NCBI GenBank assembly: GCA_019828545.1
Contig: JACVRA010000310.1
Span: forward strand, 62,001 to 126,000
Reading direction: 5' to 3'
Length of the DNA: 64,000 nucleotides
Origin: Paracamarosporium sp. OC-R06-R3
Lineage: Eukaryota > Ascomycota > Dothideomycetes > Pleosporales > Didymosphaeriaceae
Shown here: positions 1 through 10,552 of the stretch, in pieces
Layout of the letters: each line of letters starts with the position of its first letter
Numbering within the stretch: the first letter of the stretch is position 1
Position numbers and translations under genes: made by a program
The notes under the pieces: model-generated
The model's input: only the letters and a program-made list of their open reading frames with translations
What the model was told of the DNA's origin: nothing
Databases searched by the model: none

Positions 1-1360
1 ACAGATGTTCAATGGGATCTTCTGGTAGGAGTGGTTCCGGTTTCTTCTCCACACAGCTCTTCAACGGCGGCCTGACCAAATCGTTGAAGAGGAAAGTTCC
101 GTACACAAGGAGTGCGAAGCCAAGCACCTGGAGCCACTTGAACGTCTCCCAGCCTAGTCCGAGAGAGACAACCCAGATGAACAAGGTACGGCAGGTGTCG
201 ATCGTGGAACGCGAGGTCGCCGAGACGGTGCGTGTGACGCTGAGGCCGAAGAAGTTGAAGCCACTATTTTGTCAGTACATGTGTGAAATTTGCAGGTAGC
301 TTTCTGACTTACCCGATGCTGATCATGATGAGAATGGAACTGATTGCGATGGCTGGGAAGTGCGTCATCTGGTACAAGCCCTCCTTCGCGTTGAAGTATC
401 CGGTGCCGATGGCGAAATGTAGGATAATCATGATAAGCATGGTTACGAGGAACCCAAAGATGCCTTCCCAGCCAACTACCTTAATGGGCTCCATGGAGTA
501 CTTCTCCATGATGCGCTCTTCCAGCACGAACTGGGTTGCCGTAAAGATCTGCGCTCCAGCGATCAAGAGCACACCGATGACGGTCATAGCAGCCTGACTA
601 GGCGCAGTCATGGTGGTTTCCTCCCTTCTCAAGATGCTCATTGCAGTCTCCGTAAGCGCCGCGTGCGATGGGGTTGCCTTGTCATCCCTGGTAATTGCAC
701 CCGCCAGCCCGACAATTGCGACACCGAAGACCACGACGAAGAGAGAGAACCATTTATACAGCCCAAGATGTCTCTTCAAGAACCACACGCTGAACAGTCC
801 GACGAAGAGAACCAGCGCTCCTCTAGTCATCTGATAGATGCTCGCAGCAACGAACAGGAGACCAACGTTCATCAGTGTAGTACCCGCAATGTCGCAGCAC
901 GCCGGCAGCGCTAGGAGCAGCACGTTCGTTCCAGTGAGCTCCATTCGTTCCTCATCATCCGGATGCGCAGGTCTCAACGGGTTCGCTACATCAGGGGTCT
1001 CGCTGGCCTCCGACGCAGGTGTAGCAATTCCGTCGGGAATGGCTTCGTAGCCCGCGCGGCGCGACTTGAAACGCTGCCATGCGGAGAACAACCCGATGAC
1101 GAGCCAGCAGCCTGATTCACCGATGAACATCTGGAGTGTCTGGAGGACGGGCTGTTCGAAGTGTTCGCGGTGTTTCTTCGAGGACGCATCGCAGTTCTTA
1201 ACGCATTGCATGTCCTAGGGTACGGCGGTTAGCTGGCCAGTTCTGTAGATCGAGGGTTTTATAGGGGGTACAGTACCTGATACTTAGTCAAGAGAGTGTT
1301 ACAAACGCCCGTCAGCAGCATCATAGCTACAAGGAAAGGGACGACGGCCTTGACCGCCAT
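1..1360 (-). CDS. SLC35F6-like drug/metabolite-superfamily transporter, 3' end outside window
   Basis: Multi-pass transporter of the drug/metabolite (nucleotide-sugar-like) superfamily, closest in my recognition to SLC35F6. Read as three exons on the minus strand: 1360-1277, 1214-313 and 263 to the window edge; the junctions keep frame (first donor ends in CAG, second GG|GTAAGT, then G|TGG). The protein starts MAVKAVVPFLVAMM, giving a first membrane helix that ends in LLTKYQ. It has a hydrophilic loop of about 50 residues, then the family core PACCDIAGTTLMNVG and YQMTRGALVLFVGLFSVW, followed by further helices. The C-terminal exon reads GGFNFFGLSVTRTVSATSRS, then WETFKWLQVLGFALLVYGTF, as expected for helices 8-10. 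It probably sits in an endomembrane; the substrate is unknown. The last residues and stop lie beyond base 1. Confidence 0.8.
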
Positions 1361-3700
1361 GATGGTGATGGTGCCTAGTATCGGAGCTGTGGCCTATCGT
1401 GTTATCGGGAGTGCCAGAGGCGAGGTTATGGGGTGGGACGAAGAGAGAGACCTCCAGAAGAAGGTCTACGAGTGTCTGAAGAGTGCAAAGATGGGATGAA
1501 AGGTAGAAGAGTGAAGAACAGGCAGCTCGCGCTGCGCCCGGGTGGTGATTGACTCGAGCAAGGCGTCGCGTGGTGTTGGACATAGCTCCCGGATAACGAT
1601 AGCGAAGTGGGCCCAAACCGCGGCTGTGGGAGACGCGTGACGCACCTGCCGTCACCTGCACCGCAGTCAGGCCGCTTCCGGTCTCCATTCTCCACAATCC
1701 GAAAACATGAGAGACACCAGGTCAGTTGTCGCTAGAATCATGAGTGCATCTTTTGACAGCTTACCATTTTGGTTGATCTACGCCTGAGTTGAGGTGCGCG
1801 GTAAGGTGAAGACAGACATTGACCTAGACTCTTGCGCCCGCTTTATTTAATTCAGTCTTGGACCTTTGTCAGCCCTTCATCGATCTAAGGGGTCCTGACA
1901 GCTTTGAACATTACGCTTTATGAGCGTTGTACTAGTTGTGATCGTCCAGACGCTTCGACGCTCTCGATGTATGCGAAGCCAGATTTTACAAACGGCAAGT
2001 AAATTTCAAGATTCCAAAACTACTTACAGGACGTCTGTATTCTGTCTCTGGAAAGGTCTTCAAGTCGTTTCATCATATCCCTCGACATTTCAATCATTCG
2101 CTGCCAAATCGATTCATGATTCGAATGTTGCATGGCTGAATATCCATCGATTGGGTCCGCATCACTTGTGATTGCTTCAAATGTAGCACTTGACTGTAGC
2201 TGGGCACTGTCGAAGATGCTGCAAGAGTCGGGAAATTAAATACACAAGATATTGATACGCCTTCGCGATATCGTCTTCACCGATTAACAGTAGCTCGTTC
2301 AACACGCCTTTGAAATATATATTGGACATGCGTCATGACCATGTATTTACAGTAAACTTGTGATTTCCAAGACACAACGAACGCATATATTTCCGGGCCT
2401 AAAAGCGCTACTGTCTAAGTGTATGAAACACATTCAGCTATCTTGCGTTCGAAAGCCATTATAGAGTTACATGCACACCTTCGCAACCCTACTGGTATCG
2501 CTAGTATTGTGAACTTTTTGCGCGTCTTAACAAACGACGAAATTTCGAAAAATTTGCTAGCATCCAAAATCAGCCTTCGTACATTTCATCACTCCTTTGA
2601 AAACACTTATCGGTACTCTCATTCATTTATCCTTAGAAACACAGCAATTAGAATTGCTACCTCTGGGGCACAAATCTGTTGTTTAAGTATCAGCATCACA
2701 TCATGTCCATGAGAGTCGCATCCTAGTCATGAACCGGTCGAGAAATAGAAGTCATGTAACGAAAATCATCAAACAACATGGAATTACATATACTCGTGTG
2801 GTCAACACTTGTTGGATGTAGGTTGGGCAGATCGTTTATCGTAGTCTGCTCTAAATACAATTGTAGCATTCATGGATCAAATGTATGTAGATCAGTCGTC
2901 CACTAAGTACTCCGGAAGATTAGTCTATGTGAGAAGTTCGTGTTCTTGTTGGGATAGAGAAAGGCTTCTAGATCAAGAGTAGTCGATGGTATCTTCGAGA
3001 GATGTCAAAGTTGACGCTTACAATCTTTTTATTACATTGACGAAAATTACGCAGAAGGGTAAGGCAATAATATAGCAGAGCAAAGCTAGGATTGTGTTCG
3101 TAAGCCCATCAGACGCCCAACCTACCTTTAAGGAAGGTTGCAGAGAACCCGCGCAGTCGGGGGCCGTTTCATCCACCGTTCCCATACTAGCGCAGATCAG
3201 GTCGATCCGTACCCTCGCATCTCCACATCTCGAATCCACTTGAAGGTTAAGACAAAGAGTCGAAATGGATCATTTTGTGTACCTATAGCTCGTTTAGTCT
3301 TACAATACTTACAATAAATCGCAATGTCAGCTAGGGTGCGATCCTGATTTACCTACGACAATCGGCGCATGTGAACTTTCACCCTTCGAAACCTTTACCG
3401 TACTGTTTTATCCAGCTTTATGTTTAGTCACGCTCTTGCAGTTTTTATGCAGATCATGTCACATTGTTAGCAATAACCTATGTACCTCGAAGCAGAATGG
3501 CGGCGTTCGTAGCTGAACGCCTGGGCCAGACGATCCGGGGCCGGACTTGTTTCTGAAACAAGACCGTTTTCGACCATGTCAACCTTCATTTCTCCGGGTG
3601 CTTATTCTAGTCGCTCTTCCTGCTTGTCACAACCTTCAATTCCTTCACATTTTCATTCTAACTTTTTGTCGCTCTTTTACTGTCCAGTCATTCGTTCATC
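1361..3700. other. Intergenic, no supportable gene
   Basis: About 2.3 kb between the divergent transporter and the secreted-protein gene. Only short open frames occur, without family motifs or convincing splice patterns. A 73-codon minus-strand frame at 3018-3239 ends in a hydrophobic stretch but has nothing else to support it. The last 150 bases before 3701 are pyrimidine-rich, as in many fungal leaders. Confidence 0.6.
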
Positions 3701-4807
3701 ATGCATACTATTTTCTATTCTACAGCCGCTTCATTGCTAGCCAGCCAGGTGCACGGTTTAGTAGCGCGCGCAAATCTACCCCCAAAGTTCACGGTCGGGA
3801 CGATAGGCATTCAATCGTCGAACTTTCCCGACGTGTACAGGGATGGTGGCGGCGGAGGGACGATCAACGGGTTGAACCTCATTACTTTCAGCGACACTAC
3901 AACGACTACAGGAGGCATACAAGGTGCATTGAAGGGCTTCACAGACAACAGCATCGCATACGTAGGCCAGAATGGACAGCCCATCAATGCCACCACAGAC
4001 TTTGGATCCAACGGTGTACCGAGCATGCCTATTCCATTTACGCAAAATGAAACACAATACACTACAGACCACTTCGATAAAGATGGGACTCGATGCGTAC
4101 TTTGGCCACAAGGCTCCTTCGCCACGCTGCCCGGCGACGCTGGAGAAATTGGTGTCGCCGTGTATCCAGTGGGCATCTATGGCGGCAACGACGCTGGTGA
4201 TCTATACAGCACGCTAGTCGAAATCAAAGCAGACCCAGTCACGGGCCCAACTGTAGAGCGGGTCGTACCACAGTTCTTCTACGAGGGCGAGGGTCCTCTC
4301 TACGGCGTCTTCAGCACCATCGTTGCCCACGAATCATCCGATCTCTACCTCTTCAGCAAAGAATGGGAGGCGGCTACCTTCACAGGTGGCATGCGCGTTG
4401 CAAAAGTTTCCATTTCTTCTTATCACGACCGCACACAGTATACGTACTGGGACGGAACGTCCTGGAGCCCCGACCTTGCCACTGCATCCAAATCACCCTC
4501 TGGCCTGCTATTCACGTCCAGTCTCTCCACGGGCGATGTCTTCTGGAGCGAGTACTATAACACATACATGGTGGTGTATTTCAACAACTTTGCGGATAGC
4601 ACGTTCTACGTACGCTATGCGCTCGAAGGGACGGTGACGGGAAAGTGGAGCGACGAGATCGTGTTATTTAAAACGCAACCTGGGGAGACCTATAATTACG
4701 CCGGACATGCGTATCCAACGTTTGATGCGAGTGGGAAGACGCTTACGCTTAGTTATACTATGTCTGGAGGAGCGTTGACGGATATGCTTAGGGTGACGTT
4801 CGAGTGA
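3701..4807 (+). CDS. Secreted DUF4185-like protein
   Basis: Intronless 368-residue protein with an N-terminal signal peptide (MHTIFYSTAASLLASQVHG, cleavage expected around residues 19-24), so it is probably secreted. The mature part has repeated short beta-strand motifs, for example GEGPLYGVFSTIV, DLYLFSKEW, GGMRVAKVSIS, YNTYMVVYFNN and FYVRYALEG. This resembles the beta-propeller-like DUF4185 family found in fungi and actinomycetes. Function is unknown; a carbohydrate-related extracellular role is only a guess. The start is the first ATG after the pyrimidine-rich leader and begins the signal peptide directly. The family assignment rests on pattern recognition. Confidence 0.72.
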   Translation: MHTIFYSTAASLLASQVHGLVARANLPPKFTVGTIGIQSSNFPDVYRDGGGGGTINGLNLITFSDTTTTTGGIQGALKGFTDNSIAYVGQNGQPINATTDFGSNGVPSMPIPFTQNETQYTTDHFDKDGTRCVLWPQGSFATLPGDAGEIGVAVYPVGIYGGNDAGDLYSTLVEIKADPVTGPTVERVVPQFFYEGEGPLYGVFSTIVAHESSDLYLFSKEWEAATFTGGMRVAKVSISSYHDRTQYTYWDGTSWSPDLATASKSPSGLLFTSSLSTGDVFWSEYYNTYMVVYFNNFADSTFYVRYALEGTVTGKWSDEIVLFKTQPGETYNYAGHAYPTFDASGKTLTLSYTMSGGALTDMLRVTFE

Positions 4808-5293
4808 GGATGAACAGCGATAGAGTCCTCGATTAAGAAATTGGTTATGTTTACACGGTTAGGAGTATCCTGTTTGTCATTTCTCCGGATATCTCCGATA
4901 GGATTCGTCGTAAGAACGGTGGGAATATTTGCGAGTGGTATGCATTGACCTTGTTGATCTTGACGATTACCAATGTACCCGTCCATTTACTATTCTCTGT
5001 TAGGTTTTCAGTATCAAGAGAAGCGAGGTTCTTACTTGCTTTGAGCAGCAAACACAAATACCTACAGAAAGTGTTCCTACGATAGGCCGCCTTATTGACC
5101 GCATGGTGTCGCCTGCTACTAAGCTTACCATAGTCTTGCAACGCACTCCCAAAAATACCTCTCTACCACAAGCATGCCACCGTCTTTAGCGCAGTTGTAT
5201 TATGTAGTCGAAGGAGATTTCTAATCATGCGATAGAGTGCCCCTCTTTACGACCCCACTTCGCGCGCTACTACGTCGAGATATGTAATCAGCG
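4808..5293. other. Intergenic, nothing recognised
   Basis: Spacer between the DUF4185-like gene and the TATA element of the glutathione transferase. No coding or RNA signal seen. Confidence 0.6.
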
Positions 5294-5300
5294 TATAAAA
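5294..5300 (+). promoter_or_regulatory. TATA box of the glutathione transferase gene
   Basis: TATAAAA about 96 bases upstream of the ATG at 5396. It is followed by an A-rich, ATG-free leader, a usual arrangement for a stress-inducible fungal gene. Inference from motif and distance only. Confidence 0.45.
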
Positions 5301-5395
5301 GCTGCGACACCGTATCCTCACGCAATAACACTACAAAATAGCGATTTTACACTGCATATCAAACTATAGTAAGAAAGAGATAGTACCAGGACACA

Positions 5396-6622
5396 ATGGC
5401 AGACAAGTCGGATATCACACTGTACACAACACAGACGCCAAACGGCATCAAGATCTCCATCACGCTCGAGGAACTAGGGTAAGCCATCATATTCCCATCC
5501 CATCTATTTACCTCCAAGCTCGAGCAAACAAAACACTATCCAAGACACTATCACCAAACCCCTATTTCTCACAACCCCAACTAACCCATCCACCCAGCCT
5601 CCCCTACAAAGTCCACAAAATCGAATTCTCAAAGAACACGCAAAAAGAGCCATGGTTCCTGGAAATCAACCCCAACGGCAGAATCCCCGCGCTCACAGAT
5701 TCCTTCTCCGACGGCCAGAAAATCAATCTCTTCGAGAGCGGAAGCATCATGCAGTACCTCGTCAAGCGGTACGACACCGAGCACAAGATTAGCTATCCGG
5801 AGGGCTCGAGAGAGTGGTTTGAGACGAACAATTGGCTGTTTTTTCAGAATGCGGGGGTCGGGCCGATGCAGGGGCAAGCCAGTAAGTGGATTTTGCTTTT
5901 TGGGGGATTTTTTAGAGGAGAGGAGAGGAGAGGAGGGAGGGAAGGATATAGACTGTGTGAATGCATCAGAGAAAGAATGATGACGCTAACGACACAAATA
6001 GACCACTTCGCGCGCTACGCCCCAGAGCACATCGAGTACGGCGTGAACCGGTACCAGAATGAAACGCGCCGTCTGTACGGCGTCCTGGACAAGCACCTCT
6101 CCGAGAAGAAGATCCCGTACCTTACGGGCGAGAAGTGCACTATTGCTGGTACACACCCCTCTTCCAGTTCAAAAACAAACCAAGCACGACTTCGTGTCTC
6201 CCTCCTCATGCACCATAGATACTCTGAAAGCCAAGCTATAGAACGGAAAACTAACACACCTAGATATCGCGCACTGGGGCTGGATTGCCGCCGCTGGCTG
6301 GTGCGGCGTAAACATCGACGACTTCCCCGCGCTGAAAGCGTGGGAAGAGCGCATGGTGTGTTTCCATCTCCATTTCTATTCCCTTACTGCCTCACTCTCT
6401 CCATTCCCTTCACCTCATCCTTCATTCAAAACATAACACAGCGCTGATCGATCTCTCTACCAGGCCGCCCGCCCAGGCGTCGAAAAAGGCCGCCACGTCC
6501 CCGATCCACACACCATCAAAGAGATGCTAAAAGACAAGGCAGAAGTGGAGAAGCACGCCGCGGAGTCGCGTGCGTGGGTCCAGGCTGGTATGAAGGCGGA
6601 CGCGGAGAAGCATCAGAAGTGA
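5396..6622 (+). CDS. Glutathione S-transferase, Ure2p-like class
   Basis: Cytosolic glutathione transferase that would conjugate glutathione to electrophiles or reduce peroxides. Five exons: 5396-5478, 5598-5881, 6002-6148, 6264-6355 and 6464-6622, all phase-consistent, giving 254 residues. The thioredoxin-like N-domain reads ITLYTTQTPNGIKISITLEE, then LPYKVHKIEF, NPNGRIPALTD and the glutathione-binding LFESGSIMQYLVKRYD. The Asn in TPNGIK is where Ure2p-type enzymes place the residue that contacts glutathione sulfur. The helical C-domain contains HFARYAPEHIEYGVNRY, RLYGVLDKHL, YLTGEKCTIADIAHWGW and DFPALKAWEERM, then a charged tail. Length and motifs match intact members. The five-exon structure explains why no single long open frame covers it. 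Confidence 0.92.
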
Positions 6623-9600
6623 GGGGCAGGTGCGTACGCACGATGTAGCGTCTACAGAGGAGCTACTGTGGCACGTGCATGTTGTAGAGTGAATGCATGA
6701 GGCGTCTGGGCATGCAGTGGTGGCGATAGCTTGCGTGACATGGCGCCGTCATCAGGTGCTTTTCTTCCCATTCACCTACCAATGTAGCGCCTGATTTCTG
6801 GATACGGATACTTAGCAAAATGTGATATGGACATGACACGATACGATGTATTCTTCGTGCGCCAGGCATGCACATTGAATAGTATCATGCCCTTCCAAGC
6901 GAGCAGCGTAGTACATACAATATCAAGACCTACCTATACGTGAGTCAACTAAGCAACACGTACGCTCCTCCGCAGTGCGCAAACCCAGCCCAACTCAAAC
7001 TTTGTTCTGTGGGGAAAGCCGTATCCTGCTGAGTCTGGCCCGGAGCGCGGCATAAGATGTGGACGTTATGTTAACGGTCTTTGCTATGGACAGGCAGGCT
7101 GGAGAAATCGAGGTGTGTCTTGGAAAAGCTTGGACGGGTTAAGATGGGTTAAGGTAAGCTTGGTGGGACATTGGAGGGACGTGGCATGGGACGTGGTCGC
7201 ACGAACCGAGATGCGGCTTGCATGAACCAAGCGGGTCGCGGGACGGATGATGTGTAGCGGCGGCTTCTCGTAATGAGAACGCGACTTATTATGGTTGTGG
7301 AGATTTTGACGGCTCCTGACCACTACCGTCGTCGGACTCCGCGTGGAAATGGGGTGGTGCGCTGGACGCATGTTAATAACAGTGTGATGCTCGCCCTGGG
7401 TTGGTGCACTGGATTCATACGAGGTTCACCCGAAAGAAGACGTTGGTGCGCCAAATGGAGAAGTCCAATCTGTTCCGTCTCTAGAAGTAGAAGGCTTCGT
7501 GATCTCGCCTCCAGCGTTCACGCAGTCTGCATGTATACAACCGGGCCTGCGCGAAGAAGCTCAATATCAACACCAACGCCGTCGCTGCAAGTCCTCGTCA
7601 CACGAGCACCAGACCCGTCGCCACCACGCATTCGCCTCCCAAGCCATCTAACATCCAAAGCCTCCGTGCTAGGTACTTCATCAATCAAAGACCAAGCGCC
7701 AACCCTGTAACGTCCTCACATAATCCAGTTACTAACCTCCCCACCCGCACCCAATACCGCCCCTGCGCATTTCCCCACACTCACCAAAAAACCACGATGG
7801 GGCTCCTTAGTGATCGCAACAGCCCACATTTCGACACCTAGCTGCAGCGCCTTGGAATCTTCCAAACAGCTTCTGGACCGATCCTCGATGCCTGCGATGC
7901 CCGCCAATCTACCCGAAGCGGCTATTACAACGAAGGTAATTCTGAAGAGCGTCTTGCTGCTCTGAGCACAGCATGCGTGCAAGCCATACCAAAAGTCTGG
8001 ATAAAACATCGGATTAAGCGTCATAGCTAGGTGGAGCATCGACGGCGTCTGCACGTCAATACGCCATCAGCCGCTCCATCTTACATTGCGAGCGAGCGCG
8101 TAGTCCGTAAACGGGCTATAGTCCGCGGGAGAAGCGCTATAGTAGGAACGCACTTGGGGTTAAGTATACGAGATGCGTGTCGATTCTTACATGGACATGT
8201 GGGTTGCGGCGATTACCAGGCGAGAGCCGCAGTGCTCGTGCGACTTCGGTTCCAGTACATTCCCGTCCCGTGAGCCACATGGCCGAGCGGCGCCAGTACC
8301 TTCATATGAAGCAGACCCAAGTATCGGGAATTGCAGAGGCGTTGGCGAACGAGGCGAGCCTTGAGTGGCGGTACGCCCTAATCAAAGGTCAGCTGGTCCT
8401 TTCAGATTCGTTCTGTTCATATTAAGGTGAATCGAAGGGGGCATGGATGGGCACTGCAAAATTCAAAGTGGCAGTAGGAGCATGCAACTTGCTGCACTCC
8501 ACAAACGGTCGTGCACCCATGCTACCGCAGAGCAGGCGTAAGGCCATGCATGGCGCAGAGCTTTTCTAGAAGCCTGCAGGCTCTTTTCACCCTCGACCAC
8601 TAGGAGCCCGCTCCTTTCACGCCGACCGCAAAAAAGAAGAGAAAAACGAGGAAGTATGCAAATGAGCCGGAAAGGCGCACCCTGGCGGTTGCGGGGGATG
8701 TGTAGCTGATCGGCACCGGGGTAGTCTATTCAGGCAAAAAGAAAATAAACTCTCCACACGCGTACTCGAGCGACCATCCCCGGCACCGTACCCACAGCGA
8801 GACCCTGCTTTTGACTCAAAATAGTACGGGATTTACGTGGAGCCGTACGTTACACAAGGTGGTGGAGGTAACACGACCCAAATGAGCAGTGTGGAGTGCA
8901 TACGGGCTGGACCAATGCGTAAGTCTTGGGTCCTGCGTGCGAGCGAGAGGTAGGACTGTGGGAAATGTGGGGATTTTGCCGATATGCTTAGTCCTGGGCT
9001 CCTGCGCAAGCGCGTGCCGTCCGTCTGAAAGGGTTACAGGTGTGGGAGTGAGCGTGGTGGGCTGCCACAACGTCTACCGGTAGGGCGGCCGAATCAGAGG
9101 CGAGCATTTCGCATATACGGGCCGGTGACGCTGGGGACACGGCGTTTGATTGCAAGCCATGCGACAAGGAGAATATTGTCGGAGAGATGGAAGGTTCTTT
9201 TGATGCAGTTTTAAGGGTGACGTCCCTTTACTCGACATGTCCTGTTTCAAGTCAAGTTGGAGGCGAGTGGCTTCAAGCACGTGGTTTGCGACTGTGTGGA
9301 TATTGTACTGGCGACAAGGTAGGTGAAGATGAAAGGCACACCCACTGCACCCTGCAGGCCAGTTGCAGGGCAGCCAAATTACGTGAAATTTGGTGGATGC
9401 TTGCCTTACCAGGCGGTGTATAGGCTGGGACCGGAATATGAGGCACGCCATTGCACATTCTCCGAACGGAAAGTAGCATCGGCGAGCAGCCAGCTTAACG
9501 GTCTGAGACGAGGAGCTGCGGCCGTAGTTCTGAGGCTGCCCAGGCGTGCAGGCGCCGTTCTTTGTTGCGCTGGCCGCTGAGTGGACGGCGGTAGCGATAA

Positions 9601-10552
9601 TCATTCCCCTGTGGACGACGGCTCAGGAGGACAACAGCGTCGCTACCGGATTCCTGGAGCAGGCCGGGTTGGGTGCTGACACCTTGGCCGGTGTGTGAGC
9701 TGTACAAGACGGGAGGGCATGTGAAGTCGAGGACAGGTGTATGCGGCGTGCCTCTGGCGAGTCATTCACCGTCGCCCCAGGATCGCCAACGGCGTCTCGC
9801 GGTTCGCCATGGCATGCAGACGCGGTGCGTTTGCTTGATCGCCCCGACACGCCCAATTTCCCAGGGGCAGCGACAAAGCGGCCGGAGCAAGGGAAACAGG
9901 GCGTGTGCGAGGCGTCGAGAGCACGCCCCGACCGTTGGTCGACTGGGCGCGGGAGGGGATCCGATCACAGCGGCCGTGGTCAGGCGACGGCCGCCACGGC
10001 GAGGGCCGCAGGGGGGGCGAGTGGCCGCAGGTACGCTGCGGGTTGAGGTGGTGAATGTGCGGAGCGGGTGTTGACGTGAGGTGGGCGCGCTAGCCCGAAC
10101 GGATAGGGTTCTGCGGGGGCGGCTGGGGCGGCGATTTAGCCGGCCCAATCAGCGAAAGCCGGCTAAATGGGTGAATTGGAGGCCTCCCCCGCGTCCCTGC
10201 AACGACTTGCCTTCCAGAGACCAGGTGCCGTGTGCTAGCTCCCCCAGATCGTCGACCCAGCCCCCCCGGCTTCAGCAATTAACGGCGCGCCTCTGTGTTA
10301 TTGCTGCTCGACGTGAATCTCGCTTCTCGAAGCCCTCGTGGACGCATGGAAGATTCAAGCCACAGATCCAACCCTGGTTTCGGCCCATTGCGTCCAGGAT
10401 TTGTAACTCGGACCTTGTTCCTCGGCACTCTATAGTGTCCTGAGCGGCCCACCCAAAGTCCCCAAGTATCCCATGACCGCTCAAGCATTTCCGCCCGTCT
10501 TCGCGACTTTTGTCCCTCGAGCACCCGCTACTCTTCGCCGGTCGCACATACA
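6623..10552. other. 3.9-kb stretch without a supportable gene, upstream of the XlnR-like gene
   Basis: Many short overlapping open frames occur on both strands, as expected in GC-rich non-coding DNA, but none shows a domain, signal peptide or coherent splice pattern. GC content rises clearly between about 9500 and 10250. The segment 10300-10552 is pyrimidine-rich and is probably the transcript leader or core promoter of the regulator. SYGGRG hexamers (the CreA/Cre1 site pattern) occur, for example GTGGGG near 8967, CTGGGG near 9130 and CTGGGG near 10124, but such short sites are expected by chance. Confidence 0.5.

Noticed and set aside
3018..3239. 73-codon minus-strand frame ending in a hydrophobic stretch
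   Set aside because: Too short, no homologous pattern recognised, no promoter or splice support.
8960..10130. CreA/Cre1 sites upstream of the XlnR-like gene
   Set aside because: SYGGRG hexamers are present but expected by chance several times in GC-rich DNA of this length, so no operator is called.
9074..10148. Several 100-176-codon open frames on both strands
   Set aside because: They overlap one another in a GC-rich stretch, are Arg/Pro/Ala-rich, and show no domain or splice logic; expected by base composition.
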